Shown: positions 1 to 12,393 of the stretch, piece after piece | Layout: every line of letters starts with the position of its first letter | How positions within the stretch are numbered: the stretch's first letter is position 1 | NCBI RefSeq assembly: GCF_001411555.2 | Contig: NC_049916.1 | Coordinates: 28,414,558-28,478,557, forward strand | Length of the DNA stretch: 64,000 bases | From: Juglans regia | Lineage: Eukaryota; Streptophyta; Magnoliopsida; Fagales; Juglandaceae | Direction of reading: 5' to 3' | Program-made: the position numbers and the translations under genes | Notes under the pieces: model-generated | What the model was told of the DNA's origin: nothing | Database searches by the model: none | Seen by the model: the letters and a program-made list of their open reading frames with translations, nothing else

Positions 1-1199
1 AAGTGAGAAGCCCCCAAAAATTGTGTATTTGAAAGAAACAGAGAGAGAGAGATTGTCAAGATTGAAGTTGAAGACTGCCACCAAGCAATATGTCGGTTCC
101 CTCTGTGTTTTTGTGTTTCCCCGGCTAACGTGACTTCTGCAGTTCCAAAACTAGCCACGTCATACACATTTTTATCCCCTCTTTTCATCTGGCCGAATTG
201 TTTTAAAATTAAAGGTCAAATTCGTTTTAAGTAACTTCATGTAAATAGAAAATCATTTAAATATGAGTCATCGATTGTGATCCGAGATTATAAGAATTCA
301 GATCAAGGGCAACGCTTCTTTTGTTTTTTAATTAAATAATAATCTTGTTTTTTAACCAACAAAATACATTCCTGATCCCTTCTTCTATAATTTTTCTTAC
401 TTTTTCATATTATAGTAATATGAGTTATTTTATTTTCAATTTAGTGTATAGAGTATATCATCTATATTACAATTTTAAATTGTAAGACTTGATTTGAATT
501 AGGACTCAAGCCCTAACTCAAGCCCCTCCCATTTTATTCATTTCTTTAATCTCCACTCTCCAACATCATTTCTTTCTCTCATCTCTTAGAGCTCTCTCGA
601 TTCTCCCTCCAGGATTGCACAGCTGTCCCCTAGTAAGACTTAACTCGTTGCCCCGATGCCACCTTTCCCTCCCTTGTGTCTCATCTCTCAAACCTTCTCA
701 CCCTCTCGGTACGTGCGTGAAGCAAAGCAAAGAAGATATTCTCGAATATGTCCTCAAACGTTATTCTTTGATATTTACTTTGAATCTTAGTTTTGTGAAT
801 TATATCAATGTTATCTTGTGTTGGAGATGTAGCTCTATTTGTTTGGATGTGACCAAAGAACAGGAATATAAGGCCCAAAATCGACTCACAAACCGCCGAT
901 AGAAATCAGTTCAACCGGTTCTCTCTCCCCTAGTCAGTCAGTTCGGCCGGTTTTGGGCAAATAAGTAACTAGTCAGACCGAAACTGAACCGACTAGTTCT
1001 GTTTTCAGCCCTAAAGAAAACCCTTCAAATGGTGATCAAATCTGTGTCACCTTCCTGAAAATTCAAAGAACACGGTTCTTCACAACGAACTCTTGATTAT
1101 TACAAGTCATGAAAAACTAACAATATCAATAATAAGCTATTTGGGTGGTGAAGACATAACAAAGAAGAATGAGGAAGTGCAATGTAGTAACGTACTCAA
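1..1199. other. Left-edge non-coding stretch
   Basis: No coding region that I can support. The stretch holds a short GA run near 41-52, AT-rich sequence at 200-480 and CT-rich sequence at 540-720. The short open frames at 615-902 are not recognisable and overlap on opposite strands, as expected by chance. The first 150 bases could be the 5' flank of a gene beyond the window edge, but nothing proves it. Confidence 0.4.
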
Positions 1200-1920
1200 A
1201 AAAGTTTGAAGAAGTTCTATATACCCATGCCTACAATGTCCAAGAATCATTTGTCCCCTTTATTTCCAGTATCAGATCTATTGTGCAAACAAGAAGACAT
1301 ATCCAAAACCTTCGGTAAGTTAAGCCTTTTGAAACCTCCTCTGCATTGTCGGCATTATTGCCGTGCTCAAAAAACCACCATGCATCCGGTGTAACAGTTG
1401 CAGCAATGAAATATATGTGTGAAACACATTAAGATGCTTTGATAGATAGCCATACGAAAGCTGGAGTTACAGATCATCACTCCGGGATTATATATACATC
1501 TATACCAATTGGAGACATCCCATAAAACCACAATAACCCGATGCGTAGTCGAGTCAAAAGCAAACATGAGGACTTCCTAGCTCCAACAAAAGCAGAACCC
1601 CAAAGGGGAGCACTGCCATGAAAACCGTGTAATAATACAATCATAACAATGCCATCTAATGCTTTCTTTTCTCCTATTCCGAGCTGCCGCTTTGCCCAAG
1701 TAAAATCAGGATCTTCAACCAACCGAATTTTAATTATGTCGGTATCTGCATCATTCAGATAACTGTACCTTCCCCTAGGGATTTCTCGAAAGGAATCATT
1801 GCTGTTACTGAGACTTCATATACACCCGATCATCTGTATAGTAAGAGGAGACAGCTTCCAGCCACAAGCAAATGCAGGTTCCAAAATTGTGTGACCAAGC
1901 ATTTAAACTGCCCAGTAATG
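1200..1920 (-). pseudogene. Degenerate unidentified coding sequence
   Basis: The minus strand shows protein-like stretches in several frames. About 1915-1805 reads as a tryptophan-rich piece ending in VSSYYTDDRVYMKS. About 1815-1480 continues, after a frame change, with SNSNDSFREIPRGRYSYLND and later DPDFTWAKRQLGIGEKKALD. About 1405-1207 reads TPDAWWFFEHGNNADNAEEV and then a hydrophobic stretch, FWICLLVCTIDLILE, before a stop. The segments need frame changes or unseen splice sites to join. I do not recognise the family; the last part looks like a membrane segment. It lies just downstream of UPF3 on the same strand. It could be a decayed gene copy or exons of a real small gene, and chance is less likely given the protein-like composition over about 600 bases. 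Confidence 0.35.
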
Positions 1921-2716
1921 AAATAGGTAACAATAATAAAAATCGACAATCTAAACAAAAGCCTGCTCAAGGCAATCGTGACAAATAGTAAACATGCCAA
2001 GGCCCAAGGGATACACTACTTAAAAGTGCATTTAACGTGGGCAATTTTCATCCAAGAGCTTTTCCCTCTTCACTGTTCATCTCTCTTAAGTACCCAAAAA
2101 AGAATATTTTCTTTCATCAGAGTCAAAATGATACGGACTCCATGAAGAACCTACAGTAACAAAGAATATAACAGGGCATTTGCACGTTTCGCACTAAACA
2201 ACATTTTCTGTCAAATATGAGACTATATAACTTCTTCAGCATATTTAAAAATGAATGACAAGTGATAAGATGCAAATCTCTTCTTGCCTTTATTTTAAAT
2301 CCAACATACTAACCTTCCAACAGCAAAGGGTCAATCAAAATTATAGACTAGGGCAAGTTTGTAAGTGAAAATTAGGGCAGGTTTGTAGGAGTGCAGAAAA
2401 ATTGCAAGATACTTAAAATTCGAGGTTCTGTATGAATTCATGGATGTGATGCTGGTTTAGACGCACCAGGGCCTATCAAACTATAATTTTAAATCTATTT
2501 TGGTCAATCCATATATAAAAGTTAAAAGGCAGATATTGATCTTAAAATAAATAAATGAAAAAAAAGTGAAGGAGAAGATATTCACAAAACCTTTTCGATA
2601 CAAAATCAACCAGAACTTGATTTTTGAACCCAAACTTGTTTCTGCAGATTCATTGAAAAATACCTTTAACTAATTAGCACATGATGATCGAAAACACAGA
2701 AAAAGTATGAGCAAAA

Positions 2717-5700
2717 TTAGCCATCCAAAGTTTCAAGCCCAATCACCTCATGGGAAACATATCCAGTGCCTTTCCTCGAGTGCTTCCCCTCACCAACAAT
2801 TGATGAGCCATCAGTATCCTTCACAACATGTGCTGGCCCACGGCGACCAAAATGTTTGTGGGAGCCTGCATGTAATACAAACATTGAAGTTGTGGCTAGA
2901 AAACAAAACATATGCCAAACACAGACAAAGGGCATCCATATTCAGAAGCAATATTGAAGTTACGGGCTCTCCAAACCAAAATCTACCATTATCCATGGAA
3001 GAATGACTAGTACGTCCAGTTCCAAGGTTTTTAACCTCACCACACCTAGCATTTGCCATGTCAACTTGCGTATCTCCCAGGGATCCTGAAAGATGACAAA
3101 CAGAAGAATAATAAAATACATTCCTTGCCATTAAAATTTTCTTAAAAAAAATAGGCCACACAAGAACTTTCAGGCTTCCGGCAGTAAGAAGATCCCTCCC
3201 TCTTCAGTGTATTTGTTTGTACACATTAACTGAAGTGTTTTGATGGAAAGGTAAAATGACGATTACAAATTAATAGTGCTACCACTGATGACTACCAAGT
3301 CCTCTTATTATTAACCCAAGAATTACATTATGAAAATGGCACACACCTTCAAAAGAATCTACAGGTGACTGCGAAAGTTGAGAAATTGAAGATGATAAAG
3401 ACTCATCACTAGTATGAGATCCATCTGAACGACGAAGAGAAGTCCATACACCACGATCAGGCTTATCTTTATTTCTTGAACGTTTTTCCTGCTTCTCACT
3501 ACAAAATCCATGCGAGTTATTACCAGCAACCTTGTCATCTGGAGCTGGAATTGGGTCCTTCAAAACCAATTGTGCATGTGGTGGACGGGGAGGTCTCTTG
3601 TCCTTTTCTAAATTTGTAGCCTGGATTTGCTGCTCAGACAGGCCCACAAAAGACTGACTTTGACGTGAATCCTTGTTTAAAAGTATTCTTTTGACTATCC
3701 TTTCACTACCTTGGTGTTGCTGGTTCTGCTTGAGAGCAGCTGAACTGATTGTGTTTCCAACTGAAGATGTTATACCCTTTGACAAGCTGCCAGACACCTG
3801 CAAAAGGAGTATAATACAGTATTTTAACATTGTGCAGCCCTTCAACTAAAAAGCCACATTTCTACCTGTAAAACAAAATTATGGGGAAAACCACACTGCA
3901 GTGAGACAAATCTTATTAGAAATTGCAAAGAGGCAAATAAGTAATCAGCACACACAGAATCACAAAAAATCTGGTTTTTGGAATATTGCCGATGCATAAA
4001 TGAAGCAAAGAACTTGCTGATGCATAAATAAATTGCCGATGCATAGTAAGGTAAGGTTGAAGAGAAGAAATACTTAAAGAGTGAAGAATGCACCTAAAAA
4101 AACCCTCCTTACACACCAATTATTAATGGCATTGTCTGAATAAAACTTGGAACTCAATTTACACTGCCACAACACATGAGAACAAATTGTGTTCAGTGCT
4201 GCAGTTATTTAAGGAAAATAGGTTATTTGATGTGATAGCCGATGCACAGAACTCTGGATTTTGAAAGTATTTCAAATAGAATTAGATTATTTAATCCGTC
4301 ACAAATAGGACAATCACAACTTTTTTTTTTATGTCGGGGAACCTCTTCAAGGCAGGGCCCTTCGGATCCACCCTTGTAGAGTAAACCCCCGTCCCGTGCA
4401 CCACACCCTCGGACGTTTCCCTGCACGGAACTGGTTAAATCGCTGACTTTGCACCAGGAGGTGTGGCCCCAAAGGATTGTTTGCACCCATGAGGTGTTGA
4501 ACTTTGGACCTTGAAGGGAGTGATACCCCAAGGCCAAGGCCTTCACCACTTGGGCCAACCCCTTGGGGTTACAATCACAAAACTAAACATCCAAAGCTTT
4601 TTTGATCAGTAAGATAGGGATTTTATTAATGACTAAAAGGGATGATACATAATGCAAAGGACATATAAATAATCCACCAACTATCAAAAGGAAACAGGGT
4701 TAGGAAATCCTGAAAGCTAAGAGCTGGAGATGGTAACATCATGTTGGGTTATTAATCAGAGATACAGTGGAAAGGCAAATGGTTCCATAGTCAAGTGGAC
4801 AGTCAAATACAATGTGGGACCATCCAAAGTCATTACTTGGGGAATGTAGAAGGTATTCGATAAGGCCTAGCAAGTTAATTGGACAGACACATATCCTTCT
4901 TTGATAATATGCTGAAGGCAAATAATCGATCAGAGCTCACACTGCAATTCACAATAAGGAAGAACGACTTTTGGAGATGGAACAGCTCCAGTGTTCAAGT
5001 AAGCCTTTGAAATGTGTCCAACATTAGAAAAGTGACAGACTATAATCAGAATCACACCCAAAAAATAAAGAAGCATAAACTGTCTCACTGGTGGCAAGCT
5101 GTCCAAGTTGAGCACATGCTCCAGTCTAAGCAGGACTTTTTTTTTTTCCAAGTAGTGTAAGCAGGAGAAATGTGACCATTGTATAGATTGCCACTGTCCA
5201 TTTAAAACATAATAACTTAGAACGTTGATGGGTAAATGGGTATATTAATCCGTGATTATTTGCTTTTTTTTCTGCTATGCATTTTCAAATGATCCACATC
5301 AGAACAAGAAAACAAATTTTATCCATACAAAGCAACACCATACATTATATATATGCTTTGAAAAGTGCCCCAAGTAACATATGTTGGTAAGAACTGAAAA
5401 AACTTACATGAAAAATCTCTCTCTCTTTCCCTTTCAGAAGCAGGAATTTCTTTTTCCCAGATTCGTTAGTTCCAGAAATTCCTGAAAAATTATATTAGAG
5501 GTGAACAAGCTCCTAGAAGTATAGATATAATATTAACATGCCCAGAGAAAGAAATAACTATTCACAAAAAAGATGAATTGATCCAAAAAGAAACAATCTA
5601 AAAGAAATTAACTTGTGTATTGCACTGAATATTCCAGTACCATAAACCCCAAACTGGACAATGTGAACATATATCTTAATCAAGGATACTGCAAGGAACA

Positions 5701-8700
5701 AGCACACAAATTTTGTTTTTTTTTTTTTTATAAATAAAGAACAAGCACACAAAATCAGAGACATAAATGGTAAAGATAAATAGACACACGTGCAACCCAC
5801 TTGTTTTGGATATATAAATCCTTTTTCACCTGGAACCCTATCCATTTTGGCAAAAGAAGGGTATGATATGTAGGCATGTTGATAAAATAAGTGGTCTAAC
5901 AAACAAGTGTTATTTTAATGGCATGGATCTCCATGAGTTTTTAGTTTCTAATGCTCCTACTTAAATAGGGCATATTGATTCGTAATTGTCAGTTGATTGG
6001 ATGAATAAAGACTTATTTTACTTATAAAAAAAAAAAAAAAACAAGTGTTCCCACAGTAGGTAGTAAAAACTTGAAGGTGATGTTAATAAGAACTGAGCAA
6101 GGTAAATATATCAAAGTGAAAACGGAATCAAGCACATGACGACCTCTAAGATATAGATTCAAACAATGCCAACATAAATGCATTAAACTGGAGAAAAAAC
6201 TATCTAAGTTTTTTAGATAGTTTCTTTTTTTAAGTCTTGCTACAAAACTTCCAACTCCTTTGTTTCTAAAACCAGAAAATGTACAAAAAAGAACCAAACC
6301 CATCCACACAACTCTTTGAACTACCAGAAACCATTCTTCCTTGTGTAAAAAAAATTCAGCTCATCATAAGAGCTAAACCCATTTGAGAAAATTTAAATAC
6401 TGCAAACGTAACAAGTCTGAAAAAATGGAAGTGAGAAAAGAAAAAATGGCTAATGCAAGGCAAAAGACATCCAAAATTTTCATGCAATCCCGCAGCAACT
6501 GCACATGTTTTTCTCAAGATATCATTAAAAGAAGACAGGAAAAAAAAAAAAAAGGATCAAATCATCACTGAACACTTAATTATTCCATTTCCCAACCATA
6601 CCACTTTCCTCTGCCAATACTTCAGTCCTAGCAGCAGGAACAACAGTAACAGACTTATGAGAAAGCCGCTCATCATCTCTCTTTGGAACCAGAAGGTGCA
6701 TTGACTTGTCTTTGCCACTCATGTTCTTTACAGTGTCCCTCAAAACATACTGCCCATCAGGGAGGAAATAGTATTAATAAACTCCTAAATTTCCAACATC
6801 TTGCTTTGAAATCAAGTCTGGATGTCTAGATGCTCAAACACAAACAAAGATGGAAAACAAATACTATATAGCATATACCTCAATCCATATTCCCTACAAG
6901 TACGACAATGTAATCCAAAAACCATGCTTAACATAAGAAGCTTCAGGAGCAGGAAAATCACGTAAATGTTCTATTTAAATCTATGTTCTTTCTCTCTCTA
7001 GTCAGCCTTGGGCCTACTAATAAGGTCAGTAATAAAAAAAAATCTTTAATTCATCATTCAGATTTTGGATCTACAAACCAAAATTAACATCTGTATGGAA
7101 AATGATACACATACAATGCTTCTTTTTTTTTTTTTATAAGTAAAAATATTATATTTATATATCAAAAGGAGTAACCAAGTACACTGAATGTATACAAGAG
7201 AACACCTTGCCCATAATAGAAAAACCCCTAATAACCCAATAGCCCGTGAAAAACAACCCAAAATACACCAAGCCCGACCCCAACCCCTTACTTCCTGTTG
7301 AACTAAAACTCTACCCAAAAATCCCACCCCAACCCAAAATACACCACAACGCTTTACACAATCTTGTTTTAAATGAGGGGTATTTTTGTAAAATAACTAA
7401 TAAAAGTAACATCATTTTACAGATATACCCTCAATTTAAAACATGGTTGTATAAAGAGCTGTAAAAAAGGTTGTATGTGCAACATGTCATAGTATCCTTC
7501 TAATGTTTCAACAGGCCTATACACACGAATCACACAGAAAATATAAATATGACCATTTTTTTTTTTTGATACGTAAGAAATAAATTATATTGATATGAAT
7601 GAAATAGGCATAGCCCATGTACATAGGAAGTATACAAAAGAACACATAAATACATTCTAAATTAAAGACAAAAAGTCATGAGCATTGTTTCCATCAAGTA
7701 CAATGGCTGAAAACCAAAGCATTGTTTCCGTCATTGTGCACTCCCTATCTAGATGTCAAACCAGCTTCTGGCACAGGAAATGATAGAAATTTTATTAGAC
7801 AAACCCAAAGTGGGAACTTTAATGTTTGTACTTTTTTTTTTTTTGGTAACTAACTTTTATGTTTGTACTTATAATGGTGTAGTGACACTGTGACGGACTA
7901 TCAGTACAATGGATGTAATACGTGTAGGTTTTAACAGATTCTTATATCCGTAATTATTAAATCAGAAAAGTTATTTTGGGTGCAGTTCCAGTACGTATAA
8001 TTCAGACAATTTGGAGCAAGGAATAATTGTTCTATCAATAGCATTGATCTTGACAGGAACATACTTAAATTTATGTTTCTAAAATTGCAGTATACCCATT
8101 ATGGTGCAGCTTAGTGATCAAAGGGCAGACCTAAAATGAGACGTAAACCCAAACATCTTGGGTTTGATTCTGCACTAAAAGTAGCCCTTAATTATCTAAT
8201 AAACAGTTATGGGAGGTCAGGTTGTATACTAGAGGTATACTTTCAAGGGTTAGTCTGAAGAATCATACCTTGGTGAGGTTAAACACCATTTAAAAAATTG
8301 TGGCATGTTGCTGCATGCTTTAGGCAGCATACAAACGTTTAAAGAAAGATGTGTACCATAGCGGAGGATATCCTTCTCCTCTCAGAACCTCGCTTCGACG
8401 AGGCACCACGATTTCTGGTTGATGATCCGACAGCTCTTCTACTCAGTTTCCCATTAGATAGTGATCGCTGTCATTAGATGGATAAGAACTCAGGATTCAA
8501 TGATAAATGGATCTTTGAGTATAATACACACTATAATGGAAGACGAATAATGTTCTTTTTTTATATATAAGTAAAATAAAATTTTATCGAAACAAGTAAA
8601 TAGGCATAGCCCAAGTAAACATGAAGTGTGCAACAAAGAACACCTAGTTACAAGTTAGGAGCTAGAAAGTGATACAAAAAAGTCATGTAAGATGGCTCCG

Positions 8701-11700
8701 TTAAAAACACTAGCAGAAGCCCAGGGAAAATAAAGTATGGAGGAAGACAATTTAAGCTCATCCAGAAAACATTCCCTATCTTCAAAGCTCAGGCCATTCC
8801 TTTCAAGCCAAATACACTAGAAGAGACATAAAGGAGTCATTCTCCATACATAAGCAATTTGGGAATAGCCCCGAAGCCTTTTCCAACTAGCAAACAAGTC
8901 CACCACCCTCTTAGGCATCACCCATGCAAGTCCGGTCCAGTTAAAGATCTTAGCCCATAACATCATTGCCAGCTCACAGTGAAGTAAAAGATGATTCGCA
9001 GATTCACCACTCTTTTTAGACATGTAGTACCAATCCATTACAATGAGTCCACGCTTTCTCAAGTTGTCCATAGTCAATATTTTCCCAAAAGATGCAGTCC
9101 AATCAAAGAAGCAATTTTAGGCGGCACCTTACTTCTCCACATGCACTTCCAGGGAAAAATATGATTTTGACATGACAAAGCCTTTTACAAAGATCATACA
9201 GTGAACTTCCTATTCCCGGTATTCATCCAAAGCATCATGTCTTCCTCAATGCTACCAATGTTCGAAGCATACAACAAAATGAAAAATTAAGAAATAACTC
9301 CAATTTCCCAATCATGGCCAGCTCTAAGAAAACAAACATTCCACTATGAGGATCCACTAGAGCTGTCCAAAAGATCTGACACTGATGCCTCTTGATCAAG
9401 ATCCATTCGGAAAAGAGAAGGAAAAACAATCTTGAGGGCAGAATTACCACACCCAGTATCATGCCAGAATATGATCCTAGATCCCTCTTCAATTGTGAAG
9501 CTAATAAAACAAGCAAATAGCTCACATTCATTTCCAATATTCTTCCACAAACCTACACAATGCGCACCCCTCACTTCATTAGAACCCCCCCCCCCCCCCA
9601 ACACACACACACACGAGCTCCCATCCCATACTCAATAATAGCCTTCCACAAAGACGGTACCGCCATAACTATTTCCCAAGAAGTGCCTTATTAAAGATCC
9701 TCAAATTTCGAACTCCCAACACTCCACTTGAAATGCATCATGTTTTATGCAATGAAAACTACTATATAACCATGAAACAGGAGTATCCAAGTAAATCTTG
9801 AAGCATGTATAGCACATAAAGCACGACAATAACTCCAGCTATTCATAACCAGAAACTCTAGAAATCAATTCTGCAACCCAATTAAATATAATAGGACATG
9901 GAATAAAATCTATTTAACGAGATTTCTTAAACAAATCTGTCCTCACAAACTCGTGAATTAGAAAGATACCCGAGAACCACCCTTGGCAGCTCTTTTCTGA
10001 CGAACAAAGTCCATCAATGGTGTAACCACAAGAGCCTCTTTTGCAGCACCTGCAAGATCATAGTGAACAGAAATCATTATAAGACACACTTTATCCTTAG
10101 AAACTCCCAAGCAGCGCAAGATAATTCTCTCATTCTACTTGTATTACCGTATTCTTTAACCTTTTATCTTACTATTTTCAACAGCACGCTCTACAATATG
10201 AAATCTTTATGACTTACCACCTCTTTCTGCTTCCCTTCTCTCCAATTGTATCTCTGCACTCGGAAGATTCTCGACAGGCTTTGCAAGATATTCAAGAAAC
10301 TCCAGATACTCGGGATCTAGATGTTTATCAATGAAATACTTGTATTTATGAAAAAGCAAGTGATTGCATACAAAAGTCACAGGTTAATGATCGCATTTGA
10401 AAATACTCCTTAAATTTCCAGTTATTTTTTTTTTTGTCAATTACCTTTTAATATTGTTCCTTCACGACCATCTTTTTTAGACCACTGTTTTGGAACACGT
10501 TGAGAAGGAGCATACTCAACAATAGTTTTAAACTGAGTGCCTGAAAAAGCAAGGGACAGTCTAGTTAAAACTTTGTGTCAATATTATATCCTGCAATTCC
10601 TTATTCAAACAAGGATAAAACAGAAAGATAGACATGAGGAGCCCCAAATCTATTTTCCAAAAAGACACCCAGCAGCTCGATAATTTTCTAAGCTGTTACT
10701 AACTGAAGAGAAAGGGCTTCATTACCCATCTGAATCAAAACTGTGGATTGAATAAAAAGATAATCACAGAAACACTGGCAACAAGATTGATGTGCCAATC
10801 AATCTCTTCAAAAGATATGAGCAAAGATTTACCCTTCTCACTAACAAACAAATGCCCATCAAAGAACTCAGCAAACTCAATAACATCCTCAGGTTTCTTG
10901 AAGTCAATATAGGCTCTAGTATAGAATTGATGCTTCATGCTGCAAAACCGTTTAAAAAAACAATAAAAATATGAGAAGGTGCGCAGCAAATGACTTGACT
11001 AAATCATAAAAACTAGACCACAGAAACCCGTATTAATATATGAATTTAAAAGCAAAGTTGATCCATATACTTCTTGTGTACATGGACCATGCTTATCATT
11101 ATTCATCCATAAAACCTTCATTACTTGTAAAAAAGATGGAGCTGATCCACCTAAAACAAAGTGTTTCGGAAAGAACCAATGATATATTAACTGGGCTAAC
11201 AGCCCTCTGTCCAGTAGGCAATTTTCATGCAGCTAGTTTCCTTTGTCTCCCGGAAACATTTCCAGAAGGCACTATCATCTCCACAAATGGATCTATTTTC
11301 ATCCAGCAACACCAAATGGAGACTAATTTGTCCTTTTAAAGTATCTTGAAGTGGAAAGAAAACCTTAAGTAGCATAAAAGGGTTCTAGTACCCCGTATCC
11401 ATATGAAGTAGCAAGGTGCATAACCATCCTCATGCTTCCAAGTAACATGAATCTGAGTATTTGTTAACCATGAACCTATAACTAGATAATTATCAATGAT
11501 CCAATAAAAATTGGATCAATGACTGATATTAAAAAAAACAAATAAATAGGCCCTATGGTGATGGTGTAAGTTTTTTTTTTTATAATTCTAGCAAAAGTAA
11601 TCATTCATTATTTGCTTCCATTCAGTCCACCTCTTGATACCACCCAGCTCAGCAGCTATTCAGCTAATTTACTCATTTTTCCCAAGACTTAAAACAGACC

Positions 11701-12378
11701 TATAGATAATTTTCCACATGCATATTTGCATGTCTTGTGCGTGAAATATATTAAGCCTACTCAGTTTCAAAGAACCATTAAGTATGAAAAAATGCGAAGC
11801 TTACTCAATCCAAAAAGATTTCAAAACCCATTCAAGCCACAGATTCATACTCCATAAACCCGAGCTTAATGGCCCCCAAAGTGTACAATCAATGAAAAAT
11901 TTAAAGTCTATCCTACTTATTCCCAGGCATATAAACCCTAGAAAAGCATACATATCTCACCAATTCACAGAAAATCAAGCAATTACTCGTACATTAGATT
12001 CAATGGTCCAAAAACTATCAAAAACCCAAAGATCAGAAAGTGGACAACTAAGAAAATTGAGAGCGTTGTTAACTGACATGATACGCATATACCTACACCC
12101 GCGCGCATTCCCATTACCAATTGGACGTATTTTCCGAAACTGAAGTGTCTCAAAGCAAATTCATTGACAAAAAAAAAATACAGAACATATAAATTTCACC
12201 CAAAGCATAATTGAGAAAAAAAGAGAACAAACCCTAACCTCGATTTCCCTGGACGGAAAGCGACCCAGTGGTAGCGACCAGCGAAGGCGGCGTCGATTTG
12301 GTCCATCAGCGTGGCCTGAGAAATCGCCGGAGGCAGGTGCCGCAGAACCACCTTCGTCCGATCTGACAAGCCCTTCAT
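2717..12378 (-). CDS. UPF3: UPF3, nonsense-mediated mRNA decay factor
   Basis: Regulator of nonsense transcripts. It links exon-junction complexes to UPF2/UPF1 in nonsense-mediated decay and shuttles between nucleus and cytoplasm. I read 11 coding exons (descending): 12378-12239, 10939-10833, 10540-10445, 10316-10218, 10049-9970, 8467-8357, 6749-6602, 5481-5408, 3797-3347, 3085-2987, 2865-2717. They join in frame to 517 aa, all with GT/AG introns. Residues about 8-170 form the Smg4/UPF3 RNP-like domain, with VVLRHLPP, AFAGRYHWVAFRPGKS, EYAPSQRVPK and SAEIQLERREAE. The rest is basic and low complexity, including KQEKRSRNKDKPDRGVW, as in plant UPF3. The start at 12378 gives MKGLSDR; an upstream in-frame ATG at 12393 is possible. 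Introns carry a LINE tail, a SINE and LINE fragments. Identity is very likely; small exon borders are hand-read. Confidence 0.92.
4320..4570 (-). mobile_element. tRNA-derived SINE, family 1, in UPF3 intron
   Basis: This is a 251-bp element with its head at 4570 and a poly(T) (its poly(A) tail) at 4320. The minus strand reads TTGGCCCAAGTGG (A-box-like) and then AAGTTCAACACC (B-box-like), as in a Pol III SINE promoter. It is flanked by a perfect 10-bp target-site duplication, ACAATCACAA, at 4310-4319 and 4571-4580. A diverged relative lies at 15650-15901. Confidence 0.8.
5912..6038 (+). mobile_element. 5'-truncated LINE tail in UPF3 intron
   Basis: Only the 3' end of a LINE is present, ending in poly(A). 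It matches the tail of the copy at 25500-25634, with shared words such as GAGTTTTTAGTTTCTAATGC and CTTATTTTACTTAT before the A-run. Flanking direct repeats AAACAAGTGTT lie at 5901-5911 and 6039-6049. The first A's may belong to the tail. The element is antisense to UPF3. Confidence 0.75.
7115..7330 (-). mobile_element. LINE 3' end fragment (UPF3 intron)
   Basis: A poly(T) run at about 7123-7134 is followed by ATAAGTAAAAATATTATATT and then GTATACAAGAGAACACC, the reverse complement of the tail shared by the other LINE copies in this window. The 5' limit is unclear. Confidence 0.45.
7556..7690 (-). mobile_element. LINE 3' end fragment (UPF3 intron)
   Basis: Poly(T) at 7556-7567 is followed by GATACGTAAGAAATAAATTA, then AATAGGCATAGCCCATGTAC and GTATACAAAAGAACAC. 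This is the reverse complement of the TATACTTCC/GGGCTATGCCTA tail also seen at 55900 and 34190. It is heavily 5'-truncated. Confidence 0.6.
8552..9735 (-). mobile_element. LINE 3' part, decayed, in UPF3 intron
   Basis: The poly(T) side is near 8555. Reading the minus strand from right to left gives degenerate pieces of a LINE ORF2 C-terminus: a short NLRIFNKALLGK-like piece, then VGLWKNIGN, IIFWHDTGCG and FRMDLDQEASVSDLL, and finally the zinc-binding region (NLRKRGLIVMDWYYM, SANHLLLHCELAM) near 8960-9070. Stops and frame changes break it. A C-run and an AC microsatellite at 9587-9613 lie inside. I found no clear target-site duplication. It shares layout with the copies at 27.3, 25.2 and 54.0 kb. 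Confidence 0.75.
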
Positions 12379-12393
12379 TTCACACCCAACCAA

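Noticed and set aside
12229..12241. Telomere-like ACCCTAACC
   Set aside because: A single short copy at a splice donor, not a telomeric array.
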